Part shown: one piece after another, positions 1 to 5,410 of the stretch
How the letters are laid out: each line of letters begins with the position of its first letter
Numbering within the stretch: the stretch's first letter is position 1
From: an uncultured Eggerthella sp.
Lineage (GTDB): Bacteria; Actinomycetota; Coriobacteriia; Coriobacteriales; Eggerthellaceae
Direction of reading: 5' to 3'
Length of the DNA stretch: 6,584 nt
Assembly (NCBI GenBank): GCA_900551155.1
Contig: URVA01000078.1
Span: 1-6,584 of the forward strand
The notes under the pieces: model-generated
Seen by the model: the letters and a program-made list of their open reading frames with translations, nothing else
Told to the model about the DNA's origin: nothing
Database searches by the model: none
Position numbers and translations under genes: made by a program

Positions 1-62
1 ATACGGGCCTCGAAGAAGTACGGGAGCTAACATTAAACCCCTAGAGAAACACGAGAACTGAT

Positions 63-479
63 TTAAGAAAGCTGCACTTGATTCTCTTCAAAGAACCGTT
101 CGAGTTCTTCTGGCTGAATAGATTCATCGCTTAACTGAATACCGAATGCTTGCGCCACCGCATACGCTTGACCTTTACGCAGTTCAGCCTGAGCCGATTC
201 CCCCGCTTCAGAAAGATATTCAGAAGATAGCAACAGAGTGCGTGCCACATATTCCATCAGCATTGGATCAGGCTGCGAGATCTGAAGCATTGCCGCCATA
301 GATTCTGGAGCCATCCGCAAAAGCAACGCTCCATCCATCTCCGTAGCGTCTTCAAGGGTATGGTCGAGCATCTGAGCAGCCGCTACAGGATCTTTGTCAC
401 CACGAGCACGCTGCAAGCTTTCCCTCATAGCGGTTGCAAGCTGGAGAAACATTCGCAGTAAATAATCCTGCTGAAACAT
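63..479 (-). CDS. Small protein of unknown function, DUF6483-like, last gene of the ruvCAB operon
   Basis: The gene encodes 138 residues, mostly predicted helix, with no signal peptide, membrane segment or cysteine cluster. The N-terminus (QQDYLLRMFLQLATAM) has the QDYL-R-M pattern that I recall from the DUF6483 family of Firmicutes and Actinobacteria. That assignment is from memory and was not searched. The remainder reads as consecutive amphipathic helices, possibly TPR-like, and the C-terminus is acidic (EELERFFEEN). The ATG at 479 has a good ribosome binding site (AGGGG, 6 nt spacer). The gene starts 36 nt after the ruvB stop on the same strand, and no terminator is visible between them, so it is probably co-transcribed with ruvCAB. 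A link to DNA repair rests only on this position. The coding call is strong and the family call is moderate. Confidence 0.85.
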   Translation of the reverse strand: MFQQDYLLRMFLQLATAMRESLQRARGDKDPVAAAQMLDHTLEDATEMDGALLLRMAPESMAAMLQISQPDPMLMEYVARTLLLSSEYLSEAGESAQAELRKGQAYAVAQAFGIQLSDESIQPEELERFFEENQVQLS

Positions 480-515
480 AAGCGGCCCCTCTCAAAACTC
501 TAGCGCAATTCGACT

Positions 516-1640
516 TTAGACTGATTTGCCCTCAGGCATACGAATACCCAAATGATCATAGGCACGCTCCGTTGCCTGACGACCTTTAGGAGTGCGAATC
601 AATAACCCCTGCTGAAGCAAATAGGGCTCATACACATCTTCCAAAGTATCAGGCTCTTCCGAAAGCGCTGATGCCAACGTAGACAGGCCGACTGGTCTAC
701 CTCCAAACTGGACACAGAGCAATTCGAGAATGCGATTATCAACAGGGTCTAGCCCCATAGAGTCCACTTCAAAGAACGCGAGCGCCTGAGCTGCGCAATC
801 TTCATCAATCGGACAAATGCCTTTAACCTGCGCCCAGTCGCGAACACGCTTAAGCAAACGGTTTGCAAGACGAGGAGTGCCGCGACTTCTTCTTGCAATT
901 TCCAATGCGCCTTCTTCAAGAATATCCACATCAAGAATTTGCGCTGACCTTTTAATAATAAGCGCCAATTCTTCGGGCGTGTAGTAGTTCAAACGAAACG
1001 AAATACCAAAACGATCACGCAAAGGACCAGTTAGCAAACCCGTTCGAGTCGTTGCGCCAATAAGGGTAAATCGCGGCAGATCCAAGCGAATAGAACGAGC
1101 CGCGGGGCCCTTTCCCACCACAATATCGAGCGCGAAATCCTCAAGCGCAGGGTACAAGACTTCTTCCACCATACGATTTAGGCGATGGATTTCGTCAATA
1201 AACAGAACATCGCCCTCTTCAAGATTGGTAAGGATTGCCGCCAAATCGCCCGTGCGCTCAATCGCAGGACCACTCGTAGTTTTAATACGAACCCCCAGCT
1301 CGTTGGCAACAACGCTTGCTAACGTGGTTTTACCCAAGCCCGGAGGACCTGAAAATAAAATATGATCTACTACGTCGTGACGTGCTCGCGCTGCCTCAAT
1401 AAGAATAGATAAGCTTTCCTTTACCTTGGTTTGACCAAGGTAATCCACCAATCGACTCGGTCGTAAACTACGATCAAGTGCCAAATCGTCTTCAGTAAGC
1501 GAAACAGAACATTCACGCGAATAGGGATCTTGCGCACCAGAGAACCTATCAGACAATTCATCGGAAACATCCGACTGCATCCCCTGATCTAATTGCGAAG
1601 CCTCAAACAAAACACTTTCTATTTCAAATTCGTTAGCCAA
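516..1640 (-). CDS. ruvB: Holliday junction branch migration ATPase RuvB
   Basis: RuvB is the hexameric AAA+ motor that RuvA loads on both sides of a Holliday junction to drive branch migration. The order of family motifs is complete: LRPSRLVDYLGQ near residue 59, Walker A GPPGLGKTT (98-106), Walker B LFIDE (146-150), sensor 1 GATTR (195-199), the arginine-finger region GPLRDRFG (205-212), sensor 2 GTPR (254-257), and the C-terminal winged helix with GGRPVGL and the closing YDHLGI. It is 374 aa against about 335-350 usual, because of an extra acidic N-terminal stretch of roughly 35 residues. The start is TTG, immediately after the ruvA TAA, with GGGAGA 4 nt upstream. An ATG at 1580 would give 354 aa, but its purine run touches the codon with no spacer, so the TTG is preferred. 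Confidence 0.97.
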   Translation of the reverse strand: MANEFEIESVLFEASQLDQGMQSDVSDELSDRFSGAQDPYSRECSVSLTEDDLALDRSLRPSRLVDYLGQTKVKESLSILIEAARARHDVVDHILFSGPPGLGKTTLASVVANELGVRIKTTSGPAIERTGDLAAILTNLEEGDVLFIDEIHRLNRMVEEVLYPALEDFALDIVVGKGPAARSIRLDLPRFTLIGATTRTGLLTGPLRDRFGISFRLNYYTPEELALIIKRSAQILDVDILEEGALEIARRSRGTPRLANRLLKRVRDWAQVKGICPIDEDCAAQALAFFEVDSMGLDPVDNRILELLCVQFGGRPVGLSTLASALSEEPDTLEDVYEPYLLQQGLLIRTPKGRQATERAYDHLGIRMPEGKSV

Positions 1641-2225
1641 TTATTCTCCCAAACGTTTAAGCGCATATTGCAATAGTAACGTTTCAGAAGCTTCTTCGGG
1701 AGCCCCCTTAAGCGCAAGTCCAGCTTCTTCTGAAGTGAAACCCATAGAAAGCAGCGCTTCCGTGACGGATTTTTTCGTATCAAGAGCACGTTTTGACAAG
1801 CCTGCAAGTTCAGCCTGATTACTTTCAACAAACGATTCTTTAAGTTCCAAAACAATACGCGAAGCCATTTTCTTGCCTACGCCAGGCACTCGCTGTATAG
1901 CAGCAAGATCTTGAGAAACAATGGCAGCAACTGCATCCGAAGGATCGAAAGTTGAAAGTACCGCTAAAGCAACCTTAGGCCCTACGCTAGAGACAGAAGT
2001 CAATCGCAAGAAAAGATCTTTTTCTTCTTGATTCAAAAAGCCATACAGAACTAGGGCATCATCGCGAAGCTGCAGGTGAGTTAGCACACGCACTTTTTCG
2101 CCCACCATACCTAAGCGCGATAAACTTTTTGACGACATAAGAACCTGATAGCCAACGCCATGCACGTCGACAATGGCGGAATCAAGAGTTGTCGCAACAA
2201 GCGTTCCGCTTAAAAACGAAATCAT
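1641..2225 (-). CDS. ruvA: Holliday junction DNA-binding protein RuvA
   Basis: RuvA binds four-way junctions as a tetramer and recruits RuvB. At 194 aa it has the normal length and three-domain layout. The N-terminal OB fold begins MISFLSGTL and includes the acidic pin D55-D56 before LYGF. Two helix-hairpin-helix motifs follow, around residues 76-90 (VSSVGPKVALAVL) and 111-126 (RVPGVGKKMASRI). A flexible linker leads to the C-terminal RuvB-contacting domain (about 153-194, with LLSMGFTSEEA). The ATG overlaps the ruvC stop in an ATGA, and only a weak purine run precedes it, so translation is probably coupled to ruvC. The ruvB TTG follows the TAA with no gap. Confidence 0.97.
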   Translation of the reverse strand: MISFLSGTLVATTLDSAIVDVHGVGYQVLMSSKSLSRLGMVGEKVRVLTHLQLRDDALVLYGFLNQEEKDLFLRLTSVSSVGPKVALAVLSTFDPSDAVAAIVSQDLAAIQRVPGVGKKMASRIVLELKESFVESNQAELAGLSKRALDTKKSVTEALLSMGFTSEEAGLALKGAPEEASETLLLQYALKRLGE

Positions 2226-2740
2226 AAACTAGCCAATCTCTCAAAAGAAGCAACATCAAAATTAGCAAAACAAATTGCCGCCGCTAAAGCGTCTGCAGCA
2301 TGATCAGGTTGAGGCTTAGACTCCAGCTGCAAAAGGTGCTGAACCATGTATTCAACCTGTTCCTTTTCTGCTGCACCAGTGCCCACAATTGCAAGCTTAA
2401 TTTGTTTAGGGCTGTACTCAGCAAAAGAGGCAACCGATCCCGCGCACGCTGCCAAAGCTGCTCCGCGTGCCTGGCCTGTTGCAAAAGCAGTTGTAGTGTT
2501 AGATCCAAACCAAACCGTTTCAATACTTACGCATTCTGGCTTATAGCGATTAACCACCGCAGCAATTTGTCCGTATATTTTTCCCAACCGATTAGGCAGA
2601 GACCAAGACGAAGGAGTTTCAATACAACCGTATGCTACGCAAGATAGCCGAGCACCTTGTTGCGAAACTACGCCCCAACCCGTATGCGCCAAACCAGGGT
2701 CTATGCCCAAAATAATGCGCTGTTGCTGGATGCGTGCCAT
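2222..2740 (-). CDS. ruvC: Crossover junction endodeoxyribonuclease RuvC
   Basis: RuvC is the metal-dependent dimeric nuclease that resolves Holliday junctions by symmetric nicking. The protein is 172 aa, normal for the family. The RNase H-like active site is visible: D14 in GIDPGLAHTGWG, E74 in SIETVWFG, and H147 with D150 in PDHAADALAAA. The third position is histidine rather than the aspartate of E. coli RuvC. The histidine form is common and is known from Thermus RuvC, so the site is intact. The ATG at 2740 is preceded by AAGGAG with a 9-nt spacer. This is the first gene of the ruvC-ruvA-ruvB group, downstream of a LexA-type box and a repeat-bearing leader, which suggests SOS control. Several open frames on the opposite strand here are shadows. 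Confidence 0.97.
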   Translation of the reverse strand: MARIQQQRIILGIDPGLAHTGWGVVSQQGARLSCVAYGCIETPSSWSLPNRLGKIYGQIAAVVNRYKPECVSIETVWFGSNTTTAFATGQARGAALAACAGSVASFAEYSPKQIKLAIVGTGAAEKEQVEYMVQHLLQLESKPQPDHAADALAAAICFANFDVASFERLASL

Positions 2741-2749
2741 CAGCCTTTA

Positions 2750-2755
2750 CTCCTT
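2750..2755 (-). promoter_or_regulatory. Ribosome binding site of ruvC
   Basis: The minus strand reads AAGGAG, then 9 nt, then the ruvC ATG. It is the best Shine-Dalgarno match in this operon, and it lies directly after the 3' arm of a possible leader hairpin. Confidence 0.7.
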
Positions 2756-2781
2756 CAGTTTTGCGGTGAACTGCATACCGC
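2756..2781 (-). promoter_or_regulatory. Possible pair of alternative leader hairpins ahead of the ruvC RBS
   Basis: In the ruvC leader, GCGGT (2781-2777) can pair with ACCGC (2767-2763). CAGTT (2773-2769) can pair with AACTG (2760-2756), which ends at the base before AAGGAG. The second stem uses bases in the loop of the first, and each stem encloses an arm of the other, so they should be mutually exclusive. Each stem has only five pairs, so this may be chance. Confidence 0.25.
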
Positions 2782-2839
2782 CCTTAGTTGCATACTGTCG
2801 CGAGCAGCATATTGTCACGAATTGCATACTATCAAACAT
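2772..2839 (-). repeat. Four tandem 17-bp direct repeats in the ruvC leader
   Basis: Four units follow each other at an exact 17-bp period between the promoter and ruvC. On the minus strand they read, in order, ATGTTTGATAGTATGCA, ATTCGTGACAATATGCT, GCTCGCGACAGTATGCA and ACTAAGGGCGGTATGCA. The conserved core is about 11 bp (GACAGTATGCA), with TATGC present in every copy. The first unit overlaps the LexA-type box. The units diverge at their 5' ends, which fits repeated protein-binding sites or an old tandem duplication. The period is not a multiple of three, so the repeat is unlikely to be coding. No known regulator motif was recognised. Confidence 0.75.
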
Positions 2840-2846
2840 TTGTTCG
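2833..2846 (-). promoter_or_regulatory. LexA (SOS) operator of ruvCAB
   Basis: The minus strand reads CGAACAAATGTTTG. This fits the Gram-positive/actinobacterial LexA consensus CGAAC-RNRY-GTTYG at every constrained position. It begins one base after a candidate -10 element, so it covers the predicted transcription start, a position where LexA would block initiation. ruvAB is SOS-regulated in E. coli and B. subtilis, so the context fits. No lexA gene is in the window. Confidence 0.75.
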
Positions 2847-2847
2847 T

Positions 2848-2877
2848 ATAATAGCACAAACCGCAAAAACGCAACAA
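2848..2877 (-). promoter_or_regulatory. Probable sigma-70-type promoter of ruvCAB
   Basis: On the minus strand TTGTTG (2877-2872) and TATTAT (2853-2848) are separated by 18 bp. The -10 differs from consensus at one base and the -35 matches only its TTG. Transcription would start near 2841, inside the LexA box, leaving a leader of about 100 nt before ruvC. Confidence 0.5.
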
Positions 2878-2909
2878 ACACTAAAGGAGCTCGTTAAAGA
2901 TATTAAAGT

Positions 2910-3290
2910 CTACAGCCCAATTCGCTCAAAATACGCAAGCCACTTTTTGAACGATTCATCGCTAATTGCATGCTCCATCTGGCATGCTTCTTCTTCAGCA
3001 ACTTCTTCGGTAAGGCCCACTTTTTCCGTTAAAAAGCGCGTTAACATTTCATGGCGCTTCAAAACAGCGCATCCGTAGTTATAGCCATCTTCAGTAAGAG
3101 TGATATCGCCATAATAGGGCTGCTCAAGCATGCCTGAATTCTTAAGACTGGTAACTGCCTTCGAAACCGAAGCTTTAGAAACACCCATTTTTGTCGCAAT
3201 ATCAACCGAGCGAACAGACTGTGTTTGGCTTCCGCCAAGCATCACGATAGCTTCAAGGTAATCCTCGTGAGACATGGAAACCTTTTCCAC
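2910..3290 (-). CDS. DtxR/MntR-family metal-dependent transcriptional regulator, short two-domain form
   Basis: The protein has an N-terminal winged helix (HEDYLEAIVMLGG, then VRSVDIATKMGVSKASVSKAV as the helix-turn-helix) and a C-terminal metal-binding and dimerisation domain (LKRHEMLTRFL, then EEACQMEHAISDE). It lacks the SH3-like third domain of DtxR and IdeR, so it has the MntR-like layout. Aligned by eye to MntR, the metal ligands are the D and E of EDYLE, the H of RHEML, and the C, E and H of CQMEH. The cysteine position is DtxR-like and the aspartate position is MntR-like, so Fe2+ versus Mn2+ cannot be decided. The chosen GTG has AAGGGG 5 nt upstream. An ATG at 3275 (AAAGG, 5 nt) and a TTG at 3326 are alternatives. 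The gene is divergent from thrC and probably represses metal uptake genes elsewhere. Confidence 0.9.
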   Translation of the reverse strand: MEKVSMSHEDYLEAIVMLGGSQTQSVRSVDIATKMGVSKASVSKAVTSLKNSGMLEQPYYGDITLTEDGYNYGCAVLKRHEMLTRFLTEKVGLTEEVAEEEACQMEHAISDESFKKWLAYFERIGL

Positions 3291-3337
3291 AACTTCCCCT
3301 TCCCGATCGATACACCGATGTAACAAAATCTATCTGA

Positions 3338-3352
3338 TATACATAGTATACT
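3338..3352. promoter_or_regulatory. Divergent promoter core between the metalloregulator and thrC, with palindrome
   Basis: The palindrome AGTATACT (3345-3352) yields TATACT as a -10 element on the plus strand (3347-3352, towards thrC) and on the minus strand (3350-3345, towards the regulator). It overlaps a 13-bp dyad, TATAC-ATA-GTATA (3338-3350), which could be an operator for the adjacent DtxR-type regulator. No good -35 was found on either side. A plus-strand start near 3360 would exclude the ATG at 3354 and favour the thrC start at 3387. Confidence 0.4.
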
Positions 3353-3386
3353 GATGCAGCAACACTTACTCACGAAAGTTGGATTT

Positions 3387-4931
3387 ATGGTTACTAATCA
3401 CTACATTGATACTCGAGGCAAATGCACCACTCCCGTTACTTTTACAGAAGCGGTAGTAAAAGGTCTTGCAGATGGAGGCGGACTATACGTTCCTGAAACA
3501 CTCCCCCATTTAAGCCTTGATGAAATTCTTTCTTTAACCGACCTCCCTTACGCAAAGCGTGCTGCTTATATTTATCGCTCCTTCGGTATCGATCTTCCCG
3601 AGCAAGAAATCGACGAGCTCATGGAAGCCACGTACGGCACCCGCTTTGACGACAGTGCGATTTGCCCTATAACCTCGCTGAACGAATCCACTCATATTCT
3701 TGAGTTGTGGCATGGGCCAACAAGCGCGTTTAAGGATATGGCACTTCAGTGCTTGCCTCACTTTTTCAGCGCAAGTGCTGCTCATTTGCGTGAACAGGGT
3801 AAATTGAATAACACCTTCCTTATTCTAGTTGCCACTTCTGGTGATACCGGAAAAGCCGCACTCGAAGGGTTCAGCGATAAAGACGGCATCCAGATTGCTG
3901 TTCTTTATCCAGATGGCGGAGTAAGCGATATCCAATACAAGCAAATGGCAACCCAGCAAGGCGAAAACGTCATGGTCTGGGCAGTTGAAGGCAACTTCGA
4001 CGACTGCCAAACAGGGGCTAAAGCCGTTTTTAGCGATGAAGCATTTGCATCTCATTTAATGGACGAACACCACATTGCACTTTCAAGTGCAAACTCCATC
4101 AACTGGGGACGCCTGCTTCCTCAGGTTGTCTATTATGTATCGAGCTATGCTGAGTTAGTTGCACAAGGCAAGCTTGAAGCAGGACAGCCCTTAGATGTGT
4201 GCGTTCCAACCGGAAACTTTGGCAACATCCTGGCTGCTTGGTATGCGAAACAAATTGGCACCCCTTTGGGAACCCTCTTCTGCGCAAGTAATGAAAATCG
4301 TGTTCTGACCGATTTCATCAATACGGGTACCTACGATATTTCTAATCGTGAATTTGTACTTACTCCATCTCCTTCCATGGACATTTTGGTTTCTTCCAAT
4401 GTAGAGCGTCAGCTTTTTGAACTCACAGGTCGCAATGCGCAGGCTATTGCTACTTGGATGGATCAACTCAAAACAGAAAAAGCTTTCACGGTAGACGAAG
4501 AAACCCGTACGAAATTCCAGGCAGATTTTAAAGCCGACGCGGTAGATAGCAAAACCTGCCTTAAAACCATCAAGGAAGTTCTTGATTCGTATGACTACCT
4601 CTTAGATCCACACACGGCAGTGGCATTCAAGGTAGCTCAGCGCCTTAAAGGTGATAATCCCGTTCTGATTGCCTCCACCGCACATTGGGCAAAGTTTGGA
4701 GAAAACGTCTATCGCGCATTGCATGAACTTGAACCTGGCGAACAGCTCCCTGAAGAAGTCGCAAAACTGAGCGGCTGCGAACTAAACGAACTTATTGCAA
4801 ACGAAGCAAGCAGTCATAACATTCCTCGAGGGTTAGCTGAACTTGATTCCCTTCCCATTCGTTTCAAAAATGTTATTGAGGGAACTACCGAAGCAATAGA
4901 AACAGCAGTTGATTCATTTTTAGCTCGCTAA
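3387..4931 (+). CDS. thrC: Threonine synthase (PLP-dependent)
   Basis: Threonine synthase converts O-phospho-L-homoserine to L-threonine and phosphate, the last step of threonine biosynthesis in the cytoplasm. With the ATG at 3387 the protein is 514 aa, near the usual size of the long bacterial/yeast class. It starts YIDTRGK and has FTEAVVKGLADGGGLYVPE at the N-terminus. The PLP lysine is K116 in HGPTSAFKDMA. Other conserved blocks are ATSGDTG (about 149-155), SSANSINWGRLLPQ (233-246), VPTGNFGN (273-280), SPSMDI (328-333), DPHTAVA (407-413) and STAHWAKF (430-437). The last usually reads AHPAKF. An in-frame ATG at 3354 adds 11 residues, but it has no ribosome binding site and sits right after the putative -10. 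The 3387 site is itself weak (GGA close to the ATG). The stop overlaps the convergent neighbour by 4 nt. Confidence 0.96.
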   Translation: MVTNHYIDTRGKCTTPVTFTEAVVKGLADGGGLYVPETLPHLSLDEILSLTDLPYAKRAAYIYRSFGIDLPEQEIDELMEATYGTRFDDSAICPITSLNESTHILELWHGPTSAFKDMALQCLPHFFSASAAHLREQGKLNNTFLILVATSGDTGKAALEGFSDKDGIQIAVLYPDGGVSDIQYKQMATQQGENVMVWAVEGNFDDCQTGAKAVFSDEAFASHLMDEHHIALSSANSINWGRLLPQVVYYVSSYAELVAQGKLEAGQPLDVCVPTGNFGNILAAWYAKQIGTPLGTLFCASNENRVLTDFINTGTYDISNREFVLTPSPSMDILVSSNVERQLFELTGRNAQAIATWMDQLKTEKAFTVDEETRTKFQADFKADAVDSKTCLKTIKEVLDSYDYLLDPHTAVAFKVAQRLKGDNPVLIASTAHWAKFGENVYRALHELEPGEQLPEEVAKLSGCELNELIANEASSHNIPRGLAELDSLPIRFKNVIEGTTEAIETAVDSFLAR

Positions 4932-5410
4932 ATTTCAGGGTCCTTCACGGGCGCACGAACGCTGATTACTATTTCTAAGAGATCCGTCAATGCCACCTGA
5001 GTCTTAAAAGATTCGGGTGGCATTTCGTTTATCGGCAAATCACTTCGAATAGCCACATTGTTTAAAGGTGTCTCTGTTTTAGGATTATCTGTCATAAGAT
5101 CGTCTGTCTTGAAATCGTCTGCATTAAGCTCGCCCGATTCAAAAACACCAGTCTTAACACCGTCTACCTTAAGATCACTCTCCTCAAGATCGCCTTTTAC
5201 TTCCAAGCTAATTGGTATGTGCGTGGTAGATACGGCAGAAATCTGGTTTTCTTCTTCGGTGAAAGAATGAAGACATCCATAACACACCTCCATATCCGCA
5301 AAACAACGCGCATGACATATGGGACATTCTTTAATACCAAAAGCATTGCGTGAAATTACCTGTGCGTTAGAAATCTTTTGCCCTGCCGCCTGTTGAGTTT
5401 CGTTATACAT
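4928..5410 (-). CDS. Zinc-ribbon protein with acidic five-residue repeats, function unknown
   Basis: The 160-aa protein has a zinc ribbon near its N-terminus: C29-P-I-C32 and C43-Y-G-C46, with an extra C36. The pattern CPxCxARCFADMEVCYGC is typical of small zinc-ribbon domains. Residues 71-115 are nine consecutive five-residue units of the xxxDL type (for example EESDL, NADDF, KTDDL), acidic and probably disordered. The C-terminus (LTDLLEIVISVRAPV) looks like a beta strand without the rest of a domain, so the protein may be a shortened relative of something longer. The ATG at 5410 lies inside the end of the DUF192 gene (8-nt overlap), with AAAGG about 10 nt upstream, so translation is likely coupled. 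The TAG overlaps the thrC stop from the other strand. No specific function can be assigned. Confidence 0.85.
   Translation of the reverse strand: MYNETQQAAGQKISNAQVISRNAFGIKECPICHARCFADMEVCYGCLHSFTEEENQISAVSTTHIPISLEVKGDLEESDLKVDGVKTGVFESGELNADDFKTDDLMTDNPKTETPLNNVAIRSDLPINEMPPESFKTQVALTDLLEIVISVRAPVKDPEI
4989..5030 (+). terminator. Rho-independent terminator candidate for thrC, inside the convergent gene
   Basis: Bases 4989-5004 pair with 5009-5024 as a 16-pair stem (outer nine pairs AATGCCACC/GGTGGCATT perfect, two G-U pairs further in) around a TAAA loop, followed by TTTCGTTTAT. It begins 58 nt after the thrC stop. The two G-U pairs exist only in the plus-strand RNA; the minus-strand RNA would have A-C mismatches there and no U-run after the stem. 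This orients the terminator towards thrC. Confidence 0.75.
5066..5200 (-). repeat. Nine in-frame 15-bp tandem repeats coding for five-residue units
   Basis: Nine contiguous 15-bp units fill this stretch exactly. On the plus strand the clearest copies are AAGATCGTCTGTCTT (5096-5110) and GAAATCGTCTGCATT (5111-5125), and related units lie on both sides. They encode residues 71-115 of the zinc-ribbon protein in the form VKGDL, EESDL, KVDGV, KTGVF, ESGEL, NADDF, KTDDL, MTDNP and KTETP. The hydrophobic fifth position and the acidic fourth are the conserved features. The period is a multiple of three, so copy-number change would keep the frame. Confidence 0.8.

Noticed and set aside
1..62. Possible gene ends or starts at the left edge: plus-strand frames open to stops at 28-30, 42-44 and 59-61, and a minus-strand ATG at 33 with AGGGG upstream, open to the edge.
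   Set aside because: Only 9 to 19 codons are visible in each case and they conflict with each other, so none can be called. No clear terminator hairpin is seen here either.
2300..2647. A 115-codon open frame on the plus strand across ruvC.
   Set aside because: It lies antisense to the fully conserved ruvC and its translation is basic and low-complexity. The shadow frames over thrC, ruvB and the right-hand genes were dropped for the same reason.
2747..2839. A 30-codon open frame in the ruvC leader (minus strand), starting at the ATG at 2839 and stopping inside the ruvC ribosome-binding region.
   Set aside because: It has no ribosome binding site, it starts at or next to the predicted transcription start, and it runs through the 17-bp repeats whose period breaks codon phase. 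A leader peptide cannot be excluded but is not supported.
2822..2852. A perfect TATAAT on the plus strand (2847-2852) with TTGCAT 19 bp upstream, which might be a second promoter pointing right.
   Set aside because: It is largely the complement of the ruvC -10 region, the spacer is long, and only antisense sequence to the metalloregulator lies downstream.
2854..2909. A possible terminator after the metalloregulator gene (GAGCTC centre with AAAG/CTTT flanks).
   Set aside because: The arms around GAGCTC mismatch after the six-base core and no U-run follows on the minus strand, so read-through into the ruv promoter region is possible.
5066..5200. Calling the repeat tract a canonical pentapeptide-repeat (beta-helix) domain.
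   Set aside because: The period fits, but the residue two before the central L/F/V is mostly D or G rather than A, S, C, T or V, and several units lack a proper central residue.
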